DNA of 64,000 bases from Panax quinquefolius (Eukaryota > Streptophyta > Magnoliopsida > Apiales > Araliaceae), in the NCBI GenBank assembly GCA_020205615.1, contig CM035156.1, positions 18,689,128-18,753,127 of the forward strand. Direction: 5' to 3'. Both the position numbers and the translations under genes were made by a program. Below the pieces are notes generated by a model, which ran no database searches, was not told the DNA's origin, and saw only the letters and a program-made list of their open reading frames with translations. Shown here piece after piece: positions 22,721 through 36,065 of the stretch (position 1 is its first letter; the number at the start of each line of letters is the position of its first letter).

Positions 22721-24050
22721 TCTTCATGAATACGAAAAAAATAATACCTCTTACCTCAAAAGAAGACTGGATACTGGAATAGTGAGGTAGTAGACTTCTT
22801 TTCTTCTTTCTATCTATAATTTCTCTCTATAATAATGGCTCTAAAGCTTTTGTGAATTGGTGAGAAATGAAGGAAGAATGAGCTTCTATTTATAGGAAAA
22901 TATAGTTTCGATAATTGCACGTTTTGGGGCTCGAAATATTACAGTACAATACCTCCAACTTTTCTTTCATTTTTAATTCAATCATCCAAGTATTATTAAA
23001 CTTGCACCACCTCCCCTAACAGTAAATCATGTGAATCAATAGTAAATCATGTGACTCAATAGTTCTAAACATGTGAAAAAATTAATTACAGTATAGTACC
23101 TCCATCTATACCTCCATTTTTAACTTAGCCATGCAAGTATCATCAACCTTGCACCAACTCCCCTAATAGTAAGTGAATGTGACTCAATAGTAACTCGTGA
23201 ATAGTAACTCGTGAATAGTACTCCGACATGAAAAGTGCCCTGAATACCCGATTGAACAATATAATCTCCAGAGATCAATTATTATCAAAATAAATGTCGA
23301 TTTCTACTAACACTAATAATCCCAACACAATGGAACTATCAAATTCATCTTTAATCAACATGAACTTATTCATCATTAATATTATAACTCACAATATTTA
23401 ACAACCAGGTCGTTCCCAGGAAAGAGGGGGCTTTCAAATAAGGATTTCTCCCTATTGGCGCGCAATTAGGTGACCAAACCTCTCCTTGACAGAACTTCTA
23501 GACATTGTAAATATTACTATTTAATAATATGAACAACTTTGTCATCTCAATTATTGATTTAATAATATAACATATTGTGCAGATGATACTGTGACAATAA
23601 TCGAATCAATAATATGAGAGATATGATGCAGCAATTACTGTAGTAATAATTGAGTATAATTGAGTGACTTATCACATAAGCATCAATAACTAATACCGTG
23701 TGCTACTATGTAACCACTCGTATTACTGTACTTTTACTACCTACTAGTTTAATAGTTTTAACGGTAAAACTTCCGTCGTTATTTTCAATAAAATATTTTT
23801 GTCGTTTTCTTAATCCGACCATAATTCCGTTGTGGGGTCCACCAATGATTGTATGCTGCAAATGCGGATATTCCCTGACAACACAAAGAATATTCCCCAC
23901 CAATCGAATATAATATAACAACTTGCATGCTTTGCAAAATTTATAAATACTAACCACAACTATAACATTATCTCAAATTCACACCATAATATTAAAAAAA
24001 AATATTTCGAGAAAATTAAATTTTTATTAAGTAAAATTTGGGATTTCTGA

Positions 24051-24200
24051 GTTCTCGCCGTGGGTGGGGCTTTTTAAAAGACTTCATTCGATTACCAAGA
24101 CCTGGTAGTCGATATTGCTACCGTCGTTATTGAGTCAATTACGATGGCCCAGCCGTCGCCTGTAGAATTTTAGGTCGTCGACTATGACTTTCCCATATTG
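24051..24200. repeat. CACTA right subterminal region, truncated
   Basis: Directly after the GTTCT duplication the sequence again has CCGTCG, CGACGG-type and GTCGTCGACTATGAC motifs. These match the style of 10987-11360 in inverted orientation. The terminal GTAGTG is not present before LTR-like sequence starts at about 24201. Confidence 0.55.
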
Positions 24201-25587
24201 AACATATATTTTTCTCAGAATTTTTAAAATTCATTTACTATTTTTCATATGGCCAAAACAGCCAAATATTTAGACATTTATCATAAACTGTGCTTTTGTC
24301 CAAAAATTCCGAAATTTTCAAAGTATACTGCTATTATATACATGTACTCCCAATAAAAATTTCACCAATTTCGGAGTTAACCACAAGGAGTTATAAGGGT
24401 TTACTTTTAAAATAATCTTTTCCCATAAAATTCATAACTCCAAATCTATATATCCAAAAATCTCTATTTTTGGACACAATCAAGAAAACTCATCAAATTA
24501 TCATTTCAAATTTTTCCAGAATTTTTGAAGGTCAGAAAAATTACGAAACTGAAAAACATAATAACCCTTACAATCCCTTACCTCAAAAGAGCTGTATTTC
24601 TGACTGGAATATCGAATATGACGCTGAAGGAGACTTGCACTGAATAACAACTCTCAAAGTATCTAAATACTCATAAAAATACGCTCGATAATATAGAGAG
24701 AGAAAACTTATGTTTCTGGTGTGATTTTCAATTCTAACTCAGCACCCTATTTATAAAAAAATGTTAGAATGTCGAAGCAGACTTGACCTGCAACCTGATG
24801 GCTTTACCTGTTACTATTCCTCCCACCACTTTTAAAATAAAATTTTAGCACATTTTTCACCAACCAAAGGTGGGGCCCACTCATTTCTAGAATTTTTTAA
24901 AATGGTTTAAAATTGAAATAATAATCAGAAACTTCAATAATTCATAATAAATAGCCCTTTCAACAGAAAAATATGAATTTTATATCCATTCCATACGAAA
25001 TAGAATTCTCTACAACTTTGTAACTATAAGTTTTTCCAAATTCTAGATAGAAAATATCCGAAATCCATAAACAGATGATTTTTAAAACCTTTTAAAATTC
25101 ATAACAAATCATGCGTTAATTTTTAACGGTTCAAAATTTGTGGACATATACTCAACTTATATATGTATAACTTATCAAAAAATCACAATGATCCAACGGT
25201 CGAATTAAAATTATAACTCACGCAATAGAGCTTTAAGAACAGCGATTTGATTTTTTTAATATTACCTCCAATCCGACAAAATACTGATAAAGCACCTTAG
25301 CATTAATTCCTTCATTTATAACCACATAAATAAATCCATCATTTATATCCACATCAAATAAATATTTCCTTATAATATAAATAATTAAGTAATTAATTAT
25401 TCACAAATAATATTACAGAATCACAATAATGACAACCAGGCGGTTCCCAGGAAAGAGGGGGGTTTCCGATAAGGATTTCTCCTCATCTTGGCCTTGCAAT
25501 TAGGTGACCAAGCCTCTCCTCGATGTAACTTTCTAGACATTGCCAATAATGTTATCTAATAATATTATTCAAATAATATTAATTATT
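24201..25587 (-). repeat. Truncated family A-like LTR, left part
   Basis: This minus-strand LTR lost its 3' (left) end near 24200. It keeps the leader and TATA region (CTATTTATA when read on plus, about 24748). The partner part resumes at 35514 after the insertion of element A at a TTATT target. Confidence 0.7.
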
Positions 25588-28178
25588 TGTAAGACCCCAA
25601 CTTATTATTAATGAAATTTAATTTTTCTATTTATTATTTTGAAATAGTAAGGGTTGATTTGATTAATGTGGATAGTTAGGGGTAAAATACATAAATATTT
25701 CAAAATAAGCAAGTGGTTATAAAATATTCATTGTTGTGGGGAATATTTCGTTTGGTCGTGGAATATTAAATCTTTGTCGAAGAATATTAAATGCTGACAA
25801 CATGCCCAATGTGGGCCCCATAACTAAAAAATTGGATGAAGAAAACGACAAATATAAGTGGTTTAAAATAACTTGTACAGTAGTTATTCAAGATTATCAT
25901 TTGTTAAAATACCCGTGGTTAAAACACAAGAAGATTACCAGTATTGCACCAATTATTGATTCTTACGTAAGAAGGCACTACTCAATAATGGTTACAGTAA
26001 TTCTTCGCTCAGATATTTTATTGAGTTAATAATTGACGCGTTGATATTTTATATTCATCATTGTTTCAATAATTGTCATTACACGGTATTTTTCATTATC
26101 GAAAGCAATAATTCATATTATCCGAATAATATTATTAGATAACATTATTGGCAATGTCTAGAAAGTTCATACAGGAGAGGTTTGGTCACCTAATTGCTAC
26201 CAAGAAGGAGAAATTCTTATCGAAAGCCCTCTTTCTGAGGAAGCGCACTGGTTGTCAATATTGTGATTACGAAATATTATTTGTGAACAATTAATTATTG
26301 ATTCATATGATGAGAAAAAATATTGATTTTATGTGGATATAGATGGAGAAAATTTTAATGTGACAATTGTTGAAAATTGAAATTTTATCTTTTTTACGAT
26401 AAAATAATTCATTTAAATATATTATTATATTTTAATAATATAATAATGGTGATATTTTACAATAAATGTGGGATATAGGAGTATACGAGGAGGAAGAGAA
26501 TTTTTGTTACAATAAATGTTTAAAACATGTTAAACATGTCGTTGAACCCCATTTATCGATCGAAATTTGATTATAACTTTGTAAAATCGCTTGGTTTGTG
26601 GATTTTGGTCAATTTCTGTTTGGAATTTGGAAAAACTTTCTTCTGCAAAGTTGTAGAGAATTGAATTTCCTATAAAAGCTCGCGAGATTTGAATTTTTTG
26701 ATAAAAGGGCTATTTATTACGAATTATTGAAGTTTCGAAGCTCCGAAATAATTGATTTTTGGAAGTTTTAATTATTTTATTAAGAAAAACGTTTTATTGT
26801 TTTTGGCACATGTGTGGCTGAAGTTTTGACCAGATTTGTAAAAGCGTAGAAAATTTGATTATATATATTATTATTATATTAAATTTTCTCGCTTTGGTGT
26901 TCTAAAGCATTTTCCTATAAATAGGGTCTTAGGTTAGAATTGAAAATCACATTTAAATCAAGTTTTCTCTCTATATTATCGGCGTATTCTTGTGAGTATT
27001 TTGAGTATAATTTGAGTATTGTTATACGGTGCAAGTTTAAGTCATAGCTTATATGTCAGGTGTTTCAAATTTGTAAGTCTTGATCTTTCGAGGTAAGGGA
27101 TATTATTATTTTCGTAATGATATTATTTCTTCAATATCATTATCTTTGAAATATTGATCGATGTTTTTATCAAATTTGGAACTTTTGGTGTCTGAGTTAC
27201 TTATTCACGATACGGCCTTTATTCACGATACTCTGATCTTATTCACGAATCAAAGACTATTCATCGAAAAATGAAAATTTTCCTTTTCATCTAAAATATA
27301 TATTGTGGATACTAGCTTTGATTGTATCCATGTTTTGATCATTCTTGAATTTTACACCACTATGATTATTTTTGAGGTATTTTTGGACGTGGATAAAACA
27401 AAGCACGAATCCTTAATCCTTAATTCTTGTCATTTTGTTTCACTTTGGATTCATTTGTTTAAAATATTTTCATCATCTTCATCTTTAAATGATGATATTA
27501 TGGAATATCTTTGGCACGTAGTGAAAAAGATGAATGATTTTGAAGAATATCTTTGGCCCGTAGTGCAAAGATGAGCAGTGTTTAGATAAACATGAATTAA
27601 GTGATGAATATCTTTGGCTTGTAATGCAAAGATGAATATTTGATTCGGATGTATATTGATTGATGTTCTGGGGATAAAAATAGACGATGAAGTTTTAAAT
27701 TCATACATGAAGATAGTAGTTTGCATTTCTACTTAACTCTTCTAATGAATTATTATTTCAGCTGCGAATATTGATTTAAAATTTGTTGTCTATTGTATTC
27801 TATTAGATTTTTCCTGTTGAAGACTAACGACAATTTGTTGTATATTATCTTAGTCATAATATTCTTTACCAAGCTAGTTGAGCTCACCCTTTTCCTTTTT
27901 GTTCCATTTTTCTTCTCGAGGAGGCGAGAATATAATGAGCACGTAGCCTGGGTATGGAATGAAGGTTCTAGAGAGAGTTGTTTAGTAGTCCTCACCATTT
28001 TGTAAAATAATGTATCAATAAATGTGATGAGGATTTATTTGAGTATAGATATTATCTGAAGATAATATTTGTATTCAAACTCATAGTTTCTTGTTGTAAT
28101 AATAAAGTTGTAGTTATTTACGTACCATGTATTGACAACTCGAGAATGGGTGATGTATACCTATTTTGGGGTGTCGCG
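25588..28178 (+). repeat. 5' LTR of element A
   Basis: 2,591 bp. It starts TGTAAGACCCCAACTTATTA and ends GGGGTGTCGCG, where sister copies have GGGGTGTCACA. The second half carries repeated CTTTGGCCxGTAGTGCAAAG-type modules (about 27505-27635), and GGCGAGAATATA hairpin sequence near 27920. Confidence 0.85.
26916..26924 (+). promoter_or_regulatory. TATA box of LTR A
   Basis: TATAAATAG followed by GGTCTTAGGTTAGAATTG. The same box is at 40775 and 59692 in the solo LTR copies; in the 3' LTR it reads TAGAAATAG near 34230. Confidence 0.65.
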
Positions 28179-28179
28179 G

Positions 28180-28197
28180 TTGGTATCGAGCTTAGGG
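28180..28197 (+). promoter_or_regulatory. Primer-binding site of element A
   Basis: TTGGTATCGAGCTTAGGG, a close match to TGGTATCAGAGC, the complement of the initiator tRNA-Met 3' end used by most plant chromoviruses. The CAGAGC part reads CGAGC here. Confidence 0.8.
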
Positions 28198-28363
28198 ATG
28201 TGATCTCTGGCGGAGATGGGGAATAGAACTAGGAGGGGAGAGGCGAGTAAATCCTTCGCTAGTGTGTCCTACTAAGCTTATTTGTTAGTTAAGTCGATAT
28301 ATAAGGATATTATGTGATATATTGATTTCCTTAATTAACCCTTGTTTTATGGCGGATTTGAGA

Positions 28364-29470
28364 ATGTCGATTGAGAATATTAACAATGGAAATGAGACCA
28401 AGTGGAGACGCTTCAGACTCACCAACGAGGAGAGCGTCAACAGCAAGTGGCAATGTTCCTCTGTGAACAACACCTTGATCGGATGATGAAGCGAGGGGAT
28501 GTTTAGAAGCTTTTTGCGATTCATGCAAAATCGCAGACGAGGAGACTCGTGTTCAAAATCTGAGGAGAAATGATAGCAATTCACGGGTTGTCACACCAAG
28601 CGATTCAAAGAGTTGGGACCACCAGAATTTAAGGAAAGCGAGATCCGATCATGGCGCGAAACATGGGTCAAGCAAATTACCAAGATATTCGATGTCTTGG
28701 GATGCACGGAGAAACGAAGGTTCCATTCGCCACCTTTATGTTCCATGGTGGAAGGCGTATTCTTTGGTGGGAGTCGTGAAGCGCACCCATCCAACCACAC
28801 TCGGATGTCTTCGGGAGGCGTTTGAAACTATTTAATGACAAATATTTTCACGAAAGTGTTCGTCATATGAAGGAAGTGGAGTTCATCGATTAGAACAAAA
28901 CAAATACGATAGCGGTGTCTCGAAGACGAGGCAAAGTTTGCGAGTTATCGAGTTTCAGCACCTCATTTGGTGGAGAATGAGGAGCGATGACGCGGATGTT
29001 TCGAGAGGTTTGAAACCCGGCGATACGACAATATCTCATTTCTCATAAATTTTCTCTCTATTAGGATGTTGTTAATGAGGCTCAATTGTTAGAAAGCGAG
29101 ATAATGAGTATGTTCAACCGAGGGACCATAACCGAGGATCATACCGGAGATAGCGATCAGCGAATAACAATAACCAATGGAAAGAAAGCAGGAGGATAAA
29201 AATGATAACCACTCGGTGGTAATCATGGCCATGAAAATAAAAAGAAGCGAGTCGGGAGGAGATTTTAAAAGATGAGATTTAACAACGATTATGTGAAGAA
29301 GGCAAAGTCTGGAAAGAATCGGTTCTAAGGGAGGAGAACGTGGTCATATGCTACAAATCACGGAAAAGAGGGACATATCACCAAGCGCCCCACAATGATT
29401 CAAGGTATGCTATAATTGTGGAAAGGAAGGACATATCGCCGAGATTATGCAGTAGCGAAACCTAGTTCAA
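28364..29470 (+). pseudogene. gag of element A, broken
   Basis: It starts ATG TCG ATT GAG AAT ATT (MSIENINNGNE), parallel to the gag start of element C (MTSENVENSNGAQ). Capsid homology is clear at 28613-28700 (GPPEFKESEIRSW, then VKQITKIFDVLGCTE) and through 28850-28990. Zinc-knuckle coding is recognisable around 29350-29460 (TGTGGAAAGGAAGGACATAT), but Cys codons and frame are disturbed. Frames change many times, often by one or two bases. Confidence 0.75.
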
Positions 29471-29559
29471 TGAGGGACGGTGACTCAAAAGATCGTCCGA
29501 GAAAAGTCAAAGTCAACGATTAGGAAGAAGCGTTTGTTGTGGTGGTCAAAATGCGAGGA

Positions 29560-32500
29560 ACCCAAACGAGGTGATCACGGTAAGTTTATTTATAAATTCT
29601 TGCGAAGTTTTTACCTTACTTGATACCGGCGGTTACCCATTCATTTATCTCTCCCAGATCCGCTTCAACGTTTAAACTTGACTCGGAGAAATTAGACTTT
29701 GACCTATCTGTGGAAACTTCGTTAGGAGAAACTTTCATCACATCAATCGTTAATAAATCTTGTTTAATTCAAGTTGGCACCATCACTTACCATTGACCTT
29801 ATCTCTTTAAAGATACTTGCTTGATGTGATTTTAGGGATTGATTGGTTAACTACTCATCATGCCAAAATTGATTGTTTTCGTAAGGTTGTTAGTTTTCAT
29901 ATTCCTAACCAACCCGTTGTATTTAATTCAATAACTAAACCATTAAAATCAATCATCATCATATCTAATCATAAAGCTATTCGCGTTTATTAAAAAGCGG
30001 ATGTCAAGCTTTCTTAGCCCATGTTATGGATTTGAATAAAGACACGTCAAATTTGAATAATATTCTGTTGTTATTGACTTTCCGACGTATTTCACGAAGA
30101 ACTTCCGGTCTACCCTGTAACGTGAAGTTGAATTCTTTATTGATCTTGAACACTGGTACAAAGCCCATTTCTAAAACCCCATATCGAATGGCTCTATTGA
30201 ACTTCAGGAGTTAAAGGTCCAACTACGAGAATTGTTGGACATCGGTTTCATTCCCCTAGTACATCTCCTTTGGGGTGCTCTATTTTATTAAGTAAAGAAG
30301 AAAAAGCGGGAGTATGCGACTTTGTATTGACTATCGGAATTGAACCATGTCACCATCAAGAATAGGTATCCTCTACACCTCGTATTGATGACTTGTTTGA
30401 CCGATTGCAAGAGGCACAATTCTTTTCAAAATCGATCTTCGTTACGGATATCATCGGTGAAGATTAGGCGAGGATATTCAAAGAGCGCCTTGAGAACTTC
30501 GGTATGGGCATTATGAATTCTTAGTCATGTCTTTCGGACTAACTAATGCTCCTGCGGCTTTCATGGATATGATGAACCGAAAGTATTCAAGGAATATTTG
30601 GATCGGTTTGTTGTTGTCTTTATTGATGACATCCTCATATATTCCAAAAGTCGTGAAAATCATGAGCACCATTTGAAAATTTGGTACTCAAAGGCTTCGT
30701 GAAAACAAACTATATGCCAAATTGAAGAAATGCGAGTTCGGCTTGAGGAAGTAGCATTTCTTGGGCACGTCAGTGTCAAAACATGGAGTATCCAAGTGGA
30801 CGACGTAAGATTGAAGCAATACAAAGTTGGGAGCAACCAAAGTCGATGGGATCAAGTCGTAGCTTTACGGGTCTATTTGGTTATTATCGGAGATTCGTGG
30901 AAGGTTTTCTCGAATCGCTACTCCATTAACTCGGCTAACTTCGGAAGGATACAAAATTCGTTTGGAGCGAAGATCGCGAGAAGAGTTTCCAAGAGCTTAA
31001 GAGGAGACTTATTTCGGCACCGATTCTAACAATACCATCCGAATACGGATGAATTTGTTATCTGATGATGCTTCGGGCAAAGGTTAGGATGTGTTCTCAT
31101 GCAACGTGGGAAAGTCATAGCCTATGCCTCGCGACAACTTAAAGAATATGAGAGGAATTATCCTACTCATGATCTAGAGTTAGCGGGAGTCGTTTCATGC
31201 TTAAAGATATGGAGGCACTATCTATATGGGGAGAAAGTGGAGATATATTTGAGACCATAAAAGCCTTAAATATTTCTTCACTCAAAAGAACTCAACATGC
31301 GGCGGTGACGTTGGCTCGAGCTATTGAAAGACTACGACCACACTATTCAATACCATCCGGTAAAAGCCGAACGTGGTAGGTGACGCATTGAGTAGAAGAT
31401 CATATCGGGAATGAGTGCGATGATGTCAAGTATCGCGATAGAGCCAACTTTAATAGAAAAAGTTAAGGTTGCTCAAGCCATGGGCGGGTGATCGCGTATG
31501 AAGAAGAAAGTACAAAAGGAGCTATTATGGGCGAGAATTGATGAAGAAGGAATACTTGAGTCCACTCTAGACTTTGTGTCCCTAACGACTACGATTTGAA
31601 GTACAAGATTATGATGGAGGCACACAATACACCATTTGCAATCCATCTCGAAGTACCAAAATGTATCGTGATCTTGACATACATTTTGGTGGAACAATAT
31701 GAAAGAGAGATTGCAAAGTTTATCTCGATGTGTTTAACTTGTCAACATGTAAAAGGCGGAGCATCTAGTACCTAAGGGTCCGTTGCAACCACTTGAGATT
31801 CGAAATGGAAGTGGGAACATATTACCATGGATTTCGTTATGAGGTCTTCCTACGGTTTCTCAAGGCATCAATGCTATTTGGGTTATTGTTGATAGATTAA
31901 CCAAGTCCGCTCATTTCTTGCCGATCACGGAGACTTATTCCTTGAGCGTCTTGCTAGTATGTACGTGAATGAGATTGTGAGGTGCATGGCATGCACTGTA
32001 TCCATAGTTTCGATCGTAACCCAAGATTCACTTCAAGATTTTGGGTTAGCTTGCAAAAAAGCTATGGGCACATTTACGATTGATTCGCATACCATCCTCA
32101 AAGCGACGGACAATCGTAGAGAGGACTATTCAAACTCTTGAAGATCTATTAAGACTCGTGTCCTAGACTTCAAAGGCGGTTGGGATAAGTATTTACCATT
32201 GGTGGAATTCTCCTACAACAACAATGATTATCGAGCAAATATAGGTGTGGCTCCATTGAAGCATTATATGGGACGAAAATGTCGATTCTCCAATATGTTG
32301 GGATGAGGTGGGTGAAGCAACGTTGTTGGGACCCGAGTTAATACGTATGACTCACCGAAAAGATCCAAATGATTCGATAACGATACAAACAAAGACAAGA
32401 TCGACAAAAGAGTTATGCGGATCTTCATCGAAGGACGTAGAATTTAGTGTGGGGATCATGTATTGTTGCGAGTTGCTCCATGGAAGGGAGTTACAAGATT

Positions 32501-32871
32501 TGGGAAGAGAGGAAAGCTCAATCCACGATTTATTGGTCCATTTCAAATTCTTGACCGGAAGTAGGAAATGTAGCCTATAGACTTGCGTTACCTCAGAGTA
32601 TGTCTCGTGTTCATAATGTGTTTCACATATCATCTTTCAGTAAATATGTGAAAGACCCGAACCCGTTATAGAGTTAGAACCGGATGAAATAGCGGAAGAC
32701 TTAACGTATGAGGAGGTACCTGTTAAGATCTTGGATAGGAAGGAGCATGTCCTACGCGCAAAGGTCATACCATAAGTTAAAGTTATGTGGAGGAATCATG
32801 CTATAAAGGAAATGACCTGGGAATTGGAAACGAAAATGAAAGCGAGGTATCCTCACCTTTTGAAACACTAG
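29560..32871 (+). pseudogene. pol of element A (PR-RT-RH-IN-chromodomain), broken
   Basis: Protease: LDTGG near 29618, where DTGS is expected. Reverse transcriptase: 30050-30800, with catalytic FIDDILIYS at about 30619. RNase H: about 31040-31400. Integrase core: 31800-32150, including IWVIVDRLTKSAHF. The C-terminus at 32640-32871 (VMWRNHAIKEMTWELETKM) is a chromodomain-type tail of chromoviruses, ending at a TAG before the purine tract. Order PR-RT-RH-IN is Ty3/gypsy. Frameshifts and stops occur throughout, many at sites where element C has CAG/CTG. Confidence 0.82.
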
Positions 32872-32913
32872 TACGTCACGTCAATTTCGAGGGACTTAAA
32901 TTTCATAAGGAGG

Positions 32914-32928
32914 GAGGTTGTAAGACCC
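32914..32928 (+). promoter_or_regulatory. Polypurine tract of element A
   Basis: ATAAGGAGGGAGGT directly precedes the TG of the 3' LTR. Confidence 0.8.
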
Positions 32929-35508
32929 CAACTTATTATTAATGAAATTTAATTTTCTATTTATTATTTTGAAATAGTAAGGGTTGATTTGATTAATGTG
33001 GATAGTTAGGGTAAAATCACGCAAATATTTCAAAATAAGCAAGTGGTTATAAAATATTCATTGTTATCGGAGAATATTCGTTTGGTCGTGGAATATTCGT
33101 ATGCGTCGGGAATATTAAATACCTGCCAAGTAGCGACCATGTGTGGGCCCCATAATGTGAAAGCGATTGGATGAAGAAAGCGACAAATATATGTTGTTTA
33201 AAAATAACAACGTTGTTATTACTCAATAATCTTGTTAAAATACAAATTGGTTAAAACACGAAGCTTTACCACGGTATTGCACCAATTATTGATTCTTACG
33301 TAAGAAGACACTACTCAATAATGGTTACAATAATTCTTTATTCGATATTTTATTGATTTAATAATTCTTTGCGTTGATATTTTATATTATTGTTATAATT
33401 GTGTCATTACACGTATTTTTCATTATCGAGCAATAATTCATATTATCTGAATAATATTATTAGATAACATTATTGGCAATGTCTAGAAAGTTACATCTAA
33501 GGAGAGGTTTGGTCACCTAATTCTGCTACCAAGAAGGAGAAATTCTTATTGGAAAGCCCTCTTTCCCGGGAGGCGCACGATTGTCAATATTGTGATTACG
33601 AAATATTATTTGTGAACAATTAATTATTGATTCATATGATGAGAAAATATTGATTTTATGTGGATATAGATGGAAAAAATTTTTAATGTGACAATTGTTG
33701 AAAATTGAAATTTTATCTTTTACGATAAAATAATACATTTAAATATATTATTATATTTTAATAATATAATAATGGTGATATTTTTACAACGAATGTGGGA
33801 TATATGAGTATCTGAGGAGGAAGAGTATTTTTGTTGCAATAAATGTTTAAAACATGTTAAACATGTAAATTGGACCCCATTTATTGGTGAAATTTGATTA
33901 TAGCTTTGTAAAATCGTCAGTTTGTGGATTTTGGTCAATTTCATTTGGAATTTGGAAAAACTTTATTTTGCAAAGTTGTAGAGAATTGAATTTCCTAAAA
34001 AAATGAAATTTGATTTTTTTGATAAAAGGACTATTTATTACTTAATTATTGAAGTTCAAACTCAAAATAATTGATTTTGGAAATTTTAATTATTTTTATT
34101 AAGAAAACATTTTTATTATTTTTGGCACATGTGTGGTGAAGTTTGGACCAGATTTGTGTGCGTAGGAAATTTGATTATATATATTATTATTATATTAAAT
34201 TTTCTGCTTTTGGTGTTCAAGCATTTTCCTAGAAATAGGGTCTTAGGTTAGAATTGAAAATCACACGTTTAAATGAAGTTTTCTCTCTATATTATCGAAG
34301 CGTATTCTTGTGAGTATTTTGAGTATAATTTGAGTATTGCTATACTCTGATTGCAAGTTCAAGTCATAGCCTTTATATCAAGGTGTTTCAAATTTAGAAA
34401 TCTTGATCTTTCGAGGTAAGGGATATTATTATTTTTCAGTAATAATATTATTTCTTCAATATCATTATCTTTGAAATATTGATCTGAAGTTTTAATCAAA
34501 TTTGGAACTTTTGGTGTCGAGAGTTCTTATTCACGATACCAAGACTATTCACGATATCTGATCTTATTCACGAATCTGAAGACTATTCATCAAAAATGAA
34601 AATTTTCCTTTTCGTCTAAAATATCTATTGTGGATACTAGCTTTGATTGTATCCATGTTTTGATCATTCTTGAATTTTACACCACTATGATTATTTTTGA
34701 GGTATTTTTGGGCGTGGATAAAACAAAGTACGAATCCTTAATCCTTAATCCTTGTCATTTTGTTTCCTTTGGATTCGTTTCTTTAAAAATATTTTCATCA
34801 TCTTGATCTTAAATGATGATATTATGGAATATCTTTGCTTTCAGTAGCAAAGATGAATGATTTGAAGAATATCTTTGGCCCATAGTGCAAATATGAGCAG
34901 TGTTTAGATAAACATGACTAATCCAGTGATGAATATCTTTGGGCTGTAAGTGCAAAGATGAATATTTGATTCCAGATGTATATTGATTGATGTTACTGAG
35001 GATTAAAAATAGAGCGATGAAGTTTTAAATTCATACATAGAAGATAGTAGTTTGCATTCTCTACTTAACTCTTCTAATGAATTATTATTTCATTCATGAA
35101 TATTGATTTAAAATTTGTTGTCTATTGTATTCTATTAGATTTTTCCTGTTGAAGACTAACGACAATTTGTTGTATATTATCTTAGTCATAATATTCTTTA
35201 CCCAGGGCTAGTTGAGCTCACCCTTTTCCTTTTGTTCCATTTTTCTTCTCGGGAGGCGAGAATATAAGCGATGCACAGTCGGGGTATGGAATGAAGGTTA
35301 GAGAGAGTTGTTTAGTAGTCCTCACCATTTTTGTAAAATAATGTATCAATAAATGTGATGAGGATTTATTTGAGTATAGATATTGTCAGAAGATAATATT
35401 TGTATTCAAACTCACGATTTCTTGTTGTAATAATAAAGTTGTAGTTATTTACGTATTATGTATTGACAACTCGAATGGGTGATGTATACCTATTTTTGGG
35501 GTGTCACA
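32929..35508 (+). repeat. 3' LTR of element A
   Basis: 2,580 bp, TGTAAGACCCC...GGGGTGTCACA. It is near full length against the 5' LTR. Differences include many short indels at CTG/CAG positions, which makes an age estimate from LTR divergence unreliable. Confidence 0.85.
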
Positions 35509-35513
35509 TTATT

Positions 35514-36065
35514 GATCGATAATGGGAAATATCGTAAATGACAATTATTGAAACAATAATAATATAAAATATCAACGCAAAGAATTATTGAACCAATAAA
35601 ATTAAATTTTAAGCATTAATTATTCTAAGAATTATTGAGTAAGTGCCTTCATACGTAAGAATCAATAATTCAAAAATCTTTGTAATAATCCGTAGTGTCT
35701 TCTTATGCAACCATAGCGATTATTCATTATTTTAACCCTTTGGGTATTCCAACGGTGTTAATGGTAACAATTTACGTTATTTATAAAAATTAAACTTGTC
35801 ATTTTCTTCATCCGATAGTTATTCTGTTATGGGACCCACAAATGGTTGCGGCGAGATCGCATGCGAATATTCTCCAAACAAAGAAGAATATTCTACGACC
35901 AAACAAATATTCCCAAACAACAATGAGTATTTTATAACCACTTCACGTATTTTGAAAATTTTCATATATTACCCTTAACTTTAACTTTTATCAATTTAAC
36001 CATTTTTGAATAATAATTATAAGAAATATTGAATACTTTTTATTTCATAAAATTCGGGTCTTACA
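35514..36065 (-). repeat. Truncated family A-like LTR, right part
   Basis: Continuation of 24201-25587 beyond element A. It ends AATTCGGGTCTTACA, the reversed LTR start, at 36065. Confidence 0.72.

Larger units (their letters stand above)
18099..24050 (-). repeat. Solo LTR, family B-like, minus strand (holds a nested solo LTR)
   Basis: It starts TGTGACGCCCCCAAAATAGG and its far end corresponds to the LTR start, although the last bases (GGGATTTCTGA) are altered from the usual GGTCTTACA. GTTCT flanks it on both sides (18094-18098 and 24051-24055), which supports one insertion into the CACTA element followed by LTR-LTR recombination. Without the nested LTR and its duplication it is about 3.85 kb. 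That is longer than LTR B at 36248 because it keeps a roughly 1.1-kb block (21000-22130) missing there. A minus-strand TATA box (CTATAAATAG when reversed) is at about 22885. Confidence 0.75.
10987..24200. mobile_element. CACTA (En/Spm-type) DNA transposon, interrupted, right end lost
   Basis: The left terminus is the classic CACTACAAAAAAAC at 10987, preceded by ATA (candidate 3-bp target duplication). It is followed by subterminal repeats built on GCCGTCG/CGACGG. Inside are a minisatellite (11865-15005), a minus-strand Transposase_24-type gene (15221-16385), a captured carboxypeptidase exon and a first-exon-like region ending at 18098. A solo LTR (18099-24050) interrupts it. Sequence at 24051-24200 resumes exactly at the GTTCT duplication and again shows CGACGG subterminal repeats. 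No GTAGTG right terminus was found; the element is cut near 24200. No TNPD-like transposase ORF is visible, so it looks non-autonomous. Confidence 0.8.
25588..35508 (+). mobile_element. Element A: full-length chromovirus-like Ty3/gypsy retrotransposon
   Basis: 9,921 bp flanked by the target duplication TTATT (25583-25587 and 35509-35513). LTRs are 25588-28178 and 32929-35508. The PBS is of initiator-Met type and the purine tract adjoins the 3' LTR. Gag, protease, reverse transcriptase, RNase H, integrase and a C-terminal chromodomain-like tail follow in the Ty3/gypsy order. LTR length, Met PBS and chromodomain suggest the Tekay/Del group (inference). Reading frames are heavily broken. It inserted into an older minus-strand LTR of the same family. 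Confidence 0.88.
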
